Of a DNA stretch of 5,587 nt, positions 1-5,587 are shown piece by piece (the stretch's first letter is position 1; the number at the start of each line of letters is the position of its first letter). The translations under genes and the position numbers were made by a program. The DNA lies in NCBI GenBank assembly GCA_021205005.1, contig JAJPYK010000159.1, positions 1 to 5,587 of the forward strand, written 5' to 3'. Under the pieces are notes generated by a model. That model was given only the letters and a program-made list of their open reading frames with translations. It was not told the DNA's origin and did no database searches. The stretch is from Paraprevotella sp. GTDB lineage: Bacteria > Bacteroidota > Bacteroidia > Bacteroidales > Bacteroidaceae.

Positions 1-35
1 ACACTACCTAGAACCTCGTTTGCCGTTGTTTCTTT

Positions 36-67
36 TTTGGGTATTTCGCTCAAAGTCTGTATCTTTG
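36..67 (+). promoter_or_regulatory. Bacteroidetes-type promoter for trmB-mrp
   Basis: TTTG at 36-39 and TATCTTTG at 60-67 match the -33 (TTTG) and -7 (TAnnTTTG) elements used by the primary sigma factor of Bacteroidetes. The spacer is 20 bases, which is in the expected range. Transcription would start a few bases after 67, leaving a leader of about 30 bases before the trmB ATG at 105. The match is seen directly. Promoter activity is inferred from position and consensus. Confidence 0.8.
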
Positions 68-95
68 CATCCGGAAAAACGACAATGGTTAAAAA

Positions 96-101
96 AAGGA
101 G
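96..101 (+). promoter_or_regulatory. Shine-Dalgarno site of trmB
   Basis: AAGGAG lies three bases before the ATG at 105, in an otherwise A-rich leader. It supports that start over the ATG at 85, which is in another frame. It is the only strong Shine-Dalgarno match among the gene starts here. The other starts have weak or no matches, as is common in Bacteroidetes. The spacing is shorter than usual. Confidence 0.6.
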
Positions 102-104
102 AAA

Positions 105-884
105 ATGGGAAAAGGTAAATTAGCGAAGTTTGCCGATATGGCGGCTTATCCCCATGTATTTGAAGATCCCTATTCGGCGGTGGACGACGTGCCTTTCGAG
201 ATGAGAGGCTGTTGGCGAGCGCGCTTTTTTCATAATGACCATCCCGTCGTGCTGGAATTGGGCTGCGGAAGAGGGGAATACACCGTGGGCTTGGCACGAC
301 TTTTCCCTGAAAAGAATTTCATTGGCGTGGACATCAAGGGGGCACGCATGTGGACGGGCGCCACAGAGGCCCTGAAAGACGGACTGCCCAACGTAGCGTT
401 CTTGCGCACGAACATCGAGATCATCGACCGTTTTTTTGATGAGGACGAGGTGGATGAAATCTGGCTGACCTTCAGCGATCCGCAAATGAAGAAAGTGACC
501 AAACGCCTCACGTCCACTTATTTTATGGCACGCTATCGCCGTTTTCTGCGTGATCGCGGTCGTATCCATCTGAAAACGGACTCCAATTTTCTTTTTACCT
601 ATACCGCCTATATGGTGGAAAAAAATCATTTGCCCTTGGAATTCAGTACGACAGATCTTTATCACGATGCCGCCGTCGGAACGACGGACGAGGAGGAACG
701 GCGTATCTTGGGCATACGGACGTATTATGAACAACAGTGGATCGACCGCGGGCTGGCCATCAAGTACATGCGTTTTCTTTTGCCTCATGAAGGCGAATTG
801 GCGGAGCCGGACGTGGAAATCGAACTGGACGAATACCGGAGTTACAACCGCAGCAAGCGCAGCGGACTGACTGCGGCCCGATAA
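105..884 (+). CDS. trmB: tRNA (guanine-N7-)-methyltransferase TrmB
   Basis: This is a 259-residue cytoplasmic, SAM-dependent methyltransferase that forms 7-methylguanosine at position 46 in the variable loop of tRNAs. The SAM-binding glycine loop is [10 protein letters not shown] (residues 51-60), followed by the acidic strand-2 motif [10 protein letters not shown] (74-83). TFSDPQMKK (122-130) stands where the family has FPDPWPKKRH, so the DP and the basic pair are kept but the W and the second P are changed. LKTDS (156-160) and the C-terminal [19 protein letters not shown] (206-224) match the conserved TrmB end. The length is typical or slightly long. The start is supported by the AAGGAG site and by a well-spaced promoter upstream. 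The gene is first in a probable two-gene operon, with mrp starting 25 bases after its TAA. Family assignment is confident; the substrate position is inferred from the family. Confidence 0.95.
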   Translation: MGKGKLAKFADMAAYPHVFEDPYSAVDDVPFEMRGCWRARFFHNDHPVVLELGCGRGEYTVGLARLFPEKNFIGVDIKGARMWTGATEALKDGLPNVAFLRTNIEIIDRFFDEDEVDEIWLTFSDPQMKKVTKRLTSTYFMARYRRFLRDRGRIHLKTDSNFLFTYTAYMVEKNHLPLEFSTTDLYHDAAVGTTDEEERRILGIRTYYEQQWIDRGLAIKYMRFLLPHEGELAEPDVEIELDEYRSYNRSKRSGLTAAR

Positions 885-909
885 AATAACGACTTAACAA
901 GCAAGATTT

Positions 910-2010
910 ATGGAACTATATCCGAAATTGATTATGGACGCCCTGGCTACGGTGCGCTATCCGGGTACAGGCAAAAATATCGTGGAGGCGGGGATGGTAG
1001 AGGACGATCTGCGCATCAGCGGCCTTCACGTCAGTTTTTCTTTGATTTTCGACAAACCGACGAATCCCTTTCTGAAGTCGATCGTAAAGGCTTCCGAAGC
1101 CGCCATACACGCCTATGTCGGCAAAGAGGTCGAAGTGGAAGTGAAAGTCAAAACGTTACAAGCCCCCCGACCCGAAGCGGGAAAGCTTTTGCCCGGCGTG
1201 AAGAATATCATTGCCGTGTCATCGGGTAAGGGGGGCGTGGGTAAATCCACGGTGGCTGCCAATCTGGCTGTGGCGTTGGCCAAGCTGGGTTACAAAGTCG
1301 GACTGTTGGATGCCGACATCTTCGGGCCTAGCATGCCCAAGATGTTTCATGTGGAGGATGCTCGTCCCTATTCCGAGTCTATCGACGGACGCGATCTGAT
1401 TGTACCGGTGGAGAGTTATGGTGTTAAAATGCTGTCTATCGGCTTTTTCGTGGATCCCGATCAGGCTACGTTGTGGCGCGGGGCCATGGCTTGCAACGCC
1501 CTGAAACAACTCATCGGCGACTCGGCTTGGGGAGAGCTGGATTATTTCATTCTGGATACGCCTCCGGGTACGAGCGATATCCATCTTACGTTGGTGCAGA
1601 CGCTGCCCATCACCGGTGCCGTGGTGGTCAGCACGCCGCAAAAGGTGGCCTTGGCTGATGCACGCAAGGGCATCAACATGTATCAGAACGAGAAGGTGGA
1701 CGTGCCTATTTTGGGCTTGGTGGAGAATCTGGCGTGGTTCACGCCGGCTGAATTGCCTCAGAACCGGTACTACCTGTTCGGGAAAGAAGGCGTGAAACAT
1801 CTGGCCGAGGAGATGCGCGTGCCTTTGTTGGGCCAGATTCCCATAGTACAGAGCATTTGCGAGAACGGAGATAACGGTACGCCCGCGGCCCTCGATGAGA
1901 ACAGCATGACGGCCCGTGCGTTCATGGATCTGGCCCGCCGGGTGGCGGAAGAGACCGACCGACGCAATGCTGAAAGAGAACCGACACATATCGTGGAGGT
2001 GAAAAAGTAG
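910..2010 (+). CDS. mrp: Mrp/ApbC-type P-loop ATPase (Fe-S cluster carrier family)
   Basis: This is a 366-residue cytoplasmic ATPase of the MinD/Mrp/NBP35 group, whose members bind and transfer Fe-S clusters to apoproteins. Residues 1 to about 83 form a MIP18/DUF59-like domain. From about 98 onward the P-loop domain carries the deviant Walker A GKGGVGKST (106-114) with its signature lysine K107, the switch DADIFGPSMPKMF (134-146), and the Walker B-like DTPPGTSD (216-223). VEN (271-273) begins the segment that in Escherichia coli Mrp holds the CxxC cluster ligands. Here that segment reads WFTPAELPQNRYYLFG, with no cysteine. The only cysteines are C195 and C317. The fold and nucleotide binding are therefore clear, but classical CxxC cluster binding is not supported. 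No clear Shine-Dalgarno site precedes the ATG. The start is chosen because the DUF59 domain begins right after it. It is probably co-transcribed with trmB. Confidence 0.93.
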   Translation: MELYPKLIMDALATVRYPGTGKNIVEAGMVEDDLRISGLHVSFSLIFDKPTNPFLKSIVKASEAAIHAYVGKEVEVEVKVKTLQAPRPEAGKLLPGVKNIIAVSSGKGGVGKSTVAANLAVALAKLGYKVGLLDADIFGPSMPKMFHVEDARPYSESIDGRDLIVPVESYGVKMLSIGFFVDPDQATLWRGAMACNALKQLIGDSAWGELDYFILDTPPGTSDIHLTLVQTLPITGAVVVSTPQKVALADARKGINMYQNEKVDVPILGLVENLAWFTPAELPQNRYYLFGKEGVKHLAEEMRVPLLGQIPIVQSICENGDNGTPAALDENSMTARAFMDLARRVAEETDRRNAEREPTHIVEVKK

Positions 2011-2030
2011 TCAGAAGTAGTAAAAGATAC

Positions 2031-2065
2031 AGTCGTCCTTTCCGGGGAAGACGGGGCGGCTTTTT
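2031..2065 (+). terminator. Probable intrinsic terminator after mrp
   Basis: AGTCGTCC (2031-2038) pairs with GGGCGGCT (2054-2061) through eight pairs, including two G-T wobbles. A T tract follows at 2061-2065. It begins 20 bases after the mrp stop and ends 14 bases before the transporter ATG. A competing hairpin, CGTC (2034-2037) with GACG (2050-2053) plus inner pairs, overlaps the left arm. No Bacteroidetes -7 box is visible between 2011 and 2079, so the transporter may depend on read-through of this site. Confidence 0.5.
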
Positions 2066-2079
2066 AAATAGGAAAAAGT

Positions 2080-3420
2080 ATGGAACAGAATCAAATGACA
2101 GTGCCGGAGGGACGCATCGTAGGGAATCTGGATTGGGACGGGCTTCATCGTCCGCACATTTATTATGCGATGGTGGCCATCTTTTCCGGTCTTTTCCTGT
2201 CGGTCACCGACTGTACGATATGTAATGTGGCCTTGCCAACCATTGCGCGTCAGTTGCATATTTCTTCATCGGATTCCATTTGGGTGGTCAATGCCTTCCA
2301 GTTGATCATTGTCATGAGTTTGTTGCCCTTTTCCTCAGTGGGCGAGTTGTTCGGCTTCAAGCGTACCTATCTTTGCGGGATGGTTTGCTTTACGTTAGGG
2401 TCTTTATGTTGTACACTGTCGAGCACTTTCGTTTGTCTGGTTCTCTCGCGCATGTTGCAAGGGGTGGGGGCGGCCATGATTATGAGTGTGAACGGGTCTT
2501 TGGTGAAATTGATTTATCCCAAGCGGTATCTGGCCCGCGGCTTCGGCCTGAATGCAACGATCGTGGCCTTGTCTTCTGTGGCCGGTCCTACGATCGCGGG
2601 GGCTATTTTGTCGGTGGCCAATTGGCCTTGGCTCTTTGCGGTGAATTTGCCGGTCGGTGTACTGACGTTCTTTCTGGCACATAAGTTCTTGCCGGACAAT
2701 CCCACCCGTGTGGAGGGACGGAAGTTCGATTTTCATTCGGCTCTGCTCAACGCCCTGACGTTCGGTCTGCTGATCGGATGTATCGAAGCGTTCTCCCACG
2801 GTGTGCCCTTTCGGTGGATTTCGGTGGGTATCGTATTGCTGGCGGTGGTGGGCACTGTGTTCGTCCGTCATCAGTTGCATCAGGATTATCCGATATTGCC
2901 TTTCGATTTGCTGCGCATTCCCGTGTTTTCTCTTTCCGTGCTTACCAGTATCCTTTCTTTCACGGCGCAGATGTTGGGGATGATCGCCGTGCCTTTCATG
3001 TTTCATCTGCCGTGTCGCCTGACTGCGGCTCAGACCGTTTTGCTGATGACCTCCTGGCCCTTGGGCATCGTGGTGGCAGGTCCGTTGGCCGGAACGTTGG
3101 CTACTAAGATTCATCCGGGTATTCTCGGGGGTATCGGTTTGTCGGTGATGAGTGTGGGATGCTTCTTGCTTTCCATGGTATCGCCGTCAACGGGTTATGT
3201 CGGTCTGATGATTCGGTTGATATTGTGCGGTTTCGGTTTCGGTTTGTTCCAGTCTCCTAACAATTTGTTGCTGCTGAGTTCTGCTCCGACTTACCGCAGC
3301 GGCGGGGCCCGCGGGATGTTGTCTACGGCCCGTCTGGTAGGGCAGAGCATGGGGGCGGCCTTGGTGTCCTTGTTGTCCTATATTCGCGGCGATAATGCTC
3401 CGCATGAGGCGATGCTGTAG
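2080..3420 (+). CDS. MFS drug/solute efflux transporter, DHA2 (EmrB/QacA) type, probably truncated by a TAG stop
   Basis: This is a 446-residue inner-membrane proton-coupled antiporter of the 14-helix DHA2 family; the substrate cannot be told. Residues 1-28 are a hydrophilic cytoplasmic N-terminus. Motifs in order: SVTDCTICNVALP (41-53, helix 1, motif D1), GELFGFKR (88-95, motif A between helices 2 and 3, with the usual aspartate replaced by F), RMLQGVGAA (124-132, motif B, helix 4), GPTIAG (169-174, motif C, helix 5), NWPWLFAVNLPVG (181-193, conserved before helix 6) and FGLFQSPNNLLLL (387-399). The annotated frame ends after SYIRGDNAPHEAML, before the last helix expected in this family. The bases after the TAG encode a matching hydrophobic helix in the same frame, so the original protein was probably 468 residues. 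Only a weak AGGA lies 7 bases before the ATG. It sits 69 bases after mrp and converges on the amidase gene. Confidence 0.85.
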   Translation: MEQNQMTVPEGRIVGNLDWDGLHRPHIYYAMVAIFSGLFLSVTDCTICNVALPTIARQLHISSSDSIWVVNAFQLIIVMSLLPFSSVGELFGFKRTYLCGMVCFTLGSLCCTLSSTFVCLVLSRMLQGVGAAMIMSVNGSLVKLIYPKRYLARGFGLNATIVALSSVAGPTIAGAILSVANWPWLFAVNLPVGVLTFFLAHKFLPDNPTRVEGRKFDFHSALLNALTFGLLIGCIEAFSHGVPFRWISVGIVLLAVVGTVFVRHQLHQDYPILPFDLLRIPVFSLSVLTSILSFTAQMLGMIAVPFMFHLPCRLTAAQTVLLMTSWPLGIVVAGPLAGTLATKIHPGILGGIGLSVMSVGCFLLSMVSPSTGYVGLMIRLILCGFGFGLFQSPNNLLLLSSAPTYRSGGARGMLSTARLVGQSMGAALVSLLSYIRGDNAPHEAML

Positions 3421-3486
3421 GCCGGAGTGCTCACGGTTTGCGGTTGTGTGGTTTCTTTCTCCCGTTTGCGGGCGCATCGTCCGTAA
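3418..3486 (+). other. In-frame TAG and remnant of the transporter C-terminus
   Basis: TAG at 3418-3420 closes the transporter frame. Reading on in the same frame gives 21 sense codons, beginning AGVLTVCGCVVSFSRL and ending RAHRP, before TAA at 3484-3486. The first 16 residues are a typical membrane helix with the small-residue and SxxRL ending common at the end of DHA2 pumps. A single G-to-A change in TGG (Trp) would create this TAG, and tryptophan is plausible just before the last helix. That is inference. The continuous frame and its hydrophobicity are seen directly. Recoding of TAG in this genome is unlikely, because mrp ends at TAG at a normal length. Confidence 0.7.
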
Positions 3487-3514
3487 AGCGGCCGACACGG
3501 CGGAGAAACGTCTG

Positions 3515-4510
3515 TCACCGCGATTTGAAATCTGCTACGATACCTTGGCAGATCCAGTCGGCCAGGGCCTGTCGGTTGGAGGGGATGATCAGTCTCTTTC
3601 GGTCGCGTTCGTTTTGGATGTTGCCCAATTCCAGAAATGCAGCCACGGGATTGGCTTTTTTCAGTACGTAAAGGTTCCGTTCGCTCACGGTACCTTTAAA
3701 TCCGCGGTTGGGTTGATGGGTATCGTACTTCTTCTCAAATGTCTTATGAATGTTTTCGGCCAGTCTTTTGCCCAACCTGCTTCCCGGGGCATGGTAAAAG
3801 AAGACGTCGACCTGATATTTGCTTCCACGGCTGTCGACGTGTATGAAGATGGCCCGTTTGTACTTCTCCTTGTCTTTGTACATCAGGCGGTTGATGCCGT
3901 CGCATCGCTGTTGTAACCGTGCCGTTTGGTCGAGTGGAATGGGATTACCGAGGCAAGTCTCGTCGTTGCTGTTATTCAGGTAACTGTCGTCGCGTATGCC
4001 GTCTTTTTCGTCTTGGATAATCAGATGTACCTTCGCATCCTTTTGCATCAATGCCCTTCCCAGTCTCAGGATGATGTCATAGGCATATTCGTCCTCATGG
4101 AGTTCCCGGTTGCCCACTTTGCCGATAGCGCCGGGGTCCGGGCCGCCGTGCCCGCTGACCAGGTAGATACAGGCGCCGTTGAGTTCGTGGGAACTGACAC
4201 GTACATTCCGGTAAGCAGCGCCGAACAGCGGTTCGTTGAGGCTGGTGTTCCGGCTTTCTCTTCGTTTCTGATTTTTACCGGAGGGAAGGCGGTAAGCATA
4301 TCCCAGTATCAAGCCGCCGTCGGCTGTGAATTTTCCTTTGTTGAGTTGCAGAAATTCTTTTCGGGATGCGTTCGAGGTATAGCCGAGTCGCTGCAAAAAA
4401 GTCGATACGCCTTCTCCGCTTTGCGGGCGGGCTCGTTCTTGAGCCTGCATCGTACAGGGAAGAGTGCAGCACAAAAAAAGTACCGAAAGAAAAGACATGA
4501 AAGGTTTCAT
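3515..4510 (-). CDS. Secreted N-acetylmuramoyl-L-alanine amidase (Amidase_3) with LysM-like domain
   Basis: This is a 331-residue zinc hydrolase predicted to cut the bond between N-acetylmuramic acid and L-alanine in peptidoglycan, acting in the periplasm. K2 followed by a hydrophobic core and MQA-Q at 21-24 forms a signal peptide with likely signal peptidase I cleavage after A23. Residues about 31-77 (SGEGVSTFLQRLGY ... LNKGK ... LGYAYRLPS) resemble a divergent LysM peptidoglycan-binding domain. A basic, low-complexity linker follows. The Amidase_3 domain starts near 112. Its expected zinc ligands are visible as H121 in SGHGGPDPGA, E139 in HEDEYAYDIILRL and H224 in IFIHVDS. The catalytic glutamate is E294 in AFLELGNIQNERD. 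An insert rich in D, N and K (about 165-195) separates the first two ligands from the third. The first ATG is preferred because a start at M5 would lose the only basic residue of the signal peptide. It is transcribed alone and is convergent with the transporter. Confidence 0.9.
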   Translation of the reverse strand: MKPFMSFLSVLFLCCTLPCTMQAQERARPQSGEGVSTFLQRLGYTSNASRKEFLQLNKGKFTADGGLILGYAYRLPSGKNQKRRESRNTSLNEPLFGAAYRNVRVSSHELNGACIYLVSGHGGPDPGAIGKVGNRELHEDEYAYDIILRLGRALMQKDAKVHLIIQDEKDGIRDDSYLNNSNDETCLGNPIPLDQTARLQQRCDGINRLMYKDKEKYKRAIFIHVDSRGSKYQVDVFFYHAPGSRLGKRLAENIHKTFEKKYDTHQPNRGFKGTVSERNLYVLKKANPVAAFLELGNIQNERDRKRLIIPSNRQALADWICQGIVADFKSR

Positions 4511-4515
4511 GTCTA

Positions 4516-4523
4516 CAAAGATA
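4516..4523 (-). promoter_or_regulatory. -7 box of the amidase gene
   Basis: On the minus strand this reads TATCTTTG, an exact TAnnTTTG match and identical to the trmB box. It ends five bases before the amidase ATG (4510-4508), so transcription should begin at or very near the start codon, giving a leaderless or nearly leaderless mRNA. No TTTG at the usual -33 distance is visible; the nearest T-rich run (TTTTC at 4549-4553) is about 25 bases upstream. The site is therefore less certain than the trmB promoter. Confidence 0.55.
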
Positions 4524-4627
4524 CTTCTTTCTTCTGATTTTGAGGCATGAAAAGCGCAGGGAGTTGATGTTTTTCCGGAAGGATATGACGGAACTGTGTC
4601 CGTAGCGGGCCATACGTTGGAAAAAGT

Positions 4628-4669
4628 AAATGCACCCTCTGTCCGAAGTGGACTGTGGGTGCATTTTTT
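4628..4669. terminator. Strong terminator hairpin after kduI, possibly bidirectional
   Basis: AAATGCACCC (4628-4637) is perfectly complementary to GGGTGCATTT (4657-4666). Further in, GTCC (4641-4644) pairs with GGAC (4650-4653). On the plus strand the hairpin runs into TTTTTT (4664-4669). On the minus strand it is followed by TTTACTTTTT (4630-4621). kduI ends about 40 bases before it on the minus strand, so it most likely ends kduI transcription and insulates the amidase gene. No plus-strand gene needs it. Confidence 0.85.
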
Positions 4670-4707
4670 CAGACTACTGCCTAATTATCATTAAGCGGCT
4701 ATGCTGC

Positions 4708-5587
4708 TTATCGCATATCCATATAGTTGATCTTGTCCATGTCGCCGTAATCGAGGTTTTCGCCGGCCATACCCCAGATAAACATATAGTTGCTCGTTCC
4801 TGCGGCGGCGTGTATGGACCATTCGGGCGACATGACGGCCTGTTCGTTGTGCAGCCAGAGCAGTCGCTCTTCCTGGGGCTCTCCCATCAGATGACAGATG
4901 GCGTTGCCTTCGGGCACGTTGAAGTAGAAGTAAGCTTCGATGCGGCGTCCGTGCAGATGAGCGGGCATGGTGTTCCATACGCTACCCGGTTTCAGTTCGG
5001 TCAGGCCCATTTGCAATTGGCATGTACCTCCGTTTTTGGCTTTTTCCAATACCGGTTTGATCATAAATTGATTGATGACCCGATCGTTACTCTCTTCCAT
5101 CTTCCCGGCTTTCAGTTGATTGGCCTGCGTGGCTTTCTTGTTGTCAGGGTTGCAACTGAGGAGCTGTGTGGCATAACTGTGATGCGCCGTAGTGGAGTTG
5201 ATATAGAATTTGGCAGGTTTGCTGGGGTCGGTACTCTTGAAAGTGACTTCTTTGTTTCCGCTGCCCACGTAGAGCGCATCTTTGAATTTCAGGGTATATT
5301 CTTTGCCGTCCACAGTCACTGTGCCCTCTCCGCCGATGTTGATGACGCCCAATTCACGGGCAAAAAGGAAGTAAGGCGCTTTCAGCGGGTCGATGGTTTC
5401 CAGTTTCAGCGTTTTGTTTACCGGCATGGCGCCGCCGAAGATGAAGCGGTCGTACATTGAGTACGTTACATTGATTTCATCGGGTACCATGACTTTCTCC
5501 ATGACGAACGCTTCACGCAAACGTTTCGTATCGTACGTTTTGACGTCCAACGGGTTGCAAGCGGTTTGAATGGTGTAGTTGACTTGG
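4708..5587 (-). CDS. kduI: 5-keto-4-deoxyuronate isomerase KduI, 5' end outside window
   Basis: This cytoplasmic, metal-dependent cupin isomerase converts 5-keto-4-deoxyuronate to 2,5-diketo-3-deoxygluconate in breakdown of pectin and other uronate polymers. It is followed in the pathway by the KduD reductase. The visible part has 292 codons. The metal-binding set known from Escherichia coli KduI is present: HLHGRRIE supplies two histidines (codons 4957-4959 and 4951-4953) and a glutamate (4936-4938), and SIHAAAGT supplies the third histidine (4810-4812). [46 protein letters not shown] and FIWGMAGEN are also strongly conserved. The TTG at 5548-5550 is not the true start. Homology-like sequence continues upstream as [19 protein letters not shown] to the window edge, so only a few N-terminal residues and the start are missing. 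No kduD follows; the gene is last in its unit and ends at a strong hairpin. Confidence 0.95.
   Translation of the reverse strand, partial: QVNYTIQTACNPLDVKTYDTKRLREAFVMEKVMVPDEINVTYSMYDRFIFGGAMPVNKTLKLETIDPLKAPYFLFARELGVINIGGEGTVTVDGKEYTLKFKDALYVGSGNKEVTFKSTDPSKPAKFYINSTTAHHSYATQLLSCNPDNKKATQANQLKAGKMEESNDRVINQFMIKPVLEKAKNGGTCQLQMGLTELKPGSVWNTMPAHLHGRRIEAYFYFNVPEGNAICHLMGEPQEERLLWLHNEQAVMSPEWSIHAAAGTSNYMFIWGMAGENLDYGDMDKINYMDMR

Larger units (their letters stand above)
4511..4707. other. Intergenic region between kduI and the amidase gene
   Basis: This region holds the amidase -7 box (4516-4523) and the terminator hairpin (4628-4669). It also holds a short hairpin, ACGGA (4588-4592) with TCCGT (4599-4603), and an 8-base palindrome, TTCCGGAA (4573-4580). 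The two small structures have no T tract or known regulator match and may be chance. I see no coding sequence or structured RNA that I can name. Confidence 0.5.

Noticed and set aside
120..788. Minus-strand open frame of 222 codons opposite trmB
   Set aside because: It is antisense to a confidently identified TrmB, with no motif of its own.
1219..1989. Minus-strand open frame of 256 codons opposite mrp
   Set aside because: It mirrors the mrp coding sequence, is rich in H, R and Q as shadow frames often are, and has no promoter or ribosome site.
3418..3420. Recoding of TAG as a sense codon in this genome
   Set aside because: mrp ends at TAG at a normal protein length, so TAG acts as a stop here. 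A local mutation is the simpler explanation.
3461..3472. CCCG-TTTG-CGGG hairpin between the convergent genes as a terminator
   Set aside because: It has only four stem pairs and no T tract on either strand. It also lies inside the probable original reading frame of the transporter.
3926..4537. Plus-strand open frames opposite the amidase gene, including 3395-3916
   Set aside because: The minus-strand amidase has a signal peptide and a complete set of catalytic residues. The plus-strand frames show only antisense-derived composition.
4630..5460. Long plus-strand open frame of 276 codons opposite kduI
   Set aside because: It lies wholly antisense to a gene with clear KduI motifs and starts inside the terminator hairpin. 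Its protein has no recognisable domain. It is a shadow frame.
5548..5550. TTG as the start codon of kduI
   Set aside because: The frame stays open to the window edge, and the upstream residues ([11 protein letters not shown]) fit the expected KduI N-terminus. The true start is outside the window.

Overview
The window looks like chromosomal DNA from a member of the Bacteroidetes, most likely the order Bacteroidales. Three things support this. Two gene starts carry the phylum-specific promoter element TATCTTTG (the TAnnTTTG '-7' box). Most gene starts lack a strong Shine-Dalgarno sequence. The protein repertoire also fits: a TrmB–Mrp gene pair, a divergent LysM/Amidase_3 cell-wall amidase, and a KduI with a GENxDxGDMDK-type tail. 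I cannot resolve genus or species. Base composition is moderate and looks even across the genes, with no sign of a foreign island.

Layout. (1) Bases 36-2010, plus strand: a promoter followed by trmB (tRNA m7G46 methyltransferase) and, 25 bases later, mrp (MinD-type P-loop ATPase linked to Fe-S cluster handling). They probably form one transcription unit that ends near a hairpin with a T tract at 2031-2065. (2) Bases 2080-3420, plus strand: a DHA2-type major facilitator efflux pump. Its frame is closed by a TAG, but the bases after it still encode, in the same frame, what looks like the last membrane helix, to a TAA at 3484-3486. This gene probably carries a recent nonsense mutation. (3) Bases 3515-4510, minus strand and convergent with the transporter: a secreted N-acetylmuramoyl-L-alanine amidase. 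Its -7 box lies only five bases before the ATG, which suggests a leaderless mRNA. (4) Bases 4708-5587, minus strand: kduI (5-keto-4-deoxyuronate isomerase, uronate/pectin catabolism). Its 5' end lies outside the window, and a strong hairpin that could work in both directions (4628-4669) follows it.

The genes do not form one pathway. trmB and mrp are housekeeping functions, the transporter and amidase are envelope functions, and kduI is the end of a sugar-acid catabolic gene or operon that continues past the right edge. I saw no tRNA, rRNA, CRISPR array, insertion sequence or attachment site. The only gene-free stretches are 1-104 (promoter and leader), 2011-2079, 3421-3514 and 4511-4707. I did not find a previously undescribed system here. 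The most notable signal is the in-frame TAG in the transporter.
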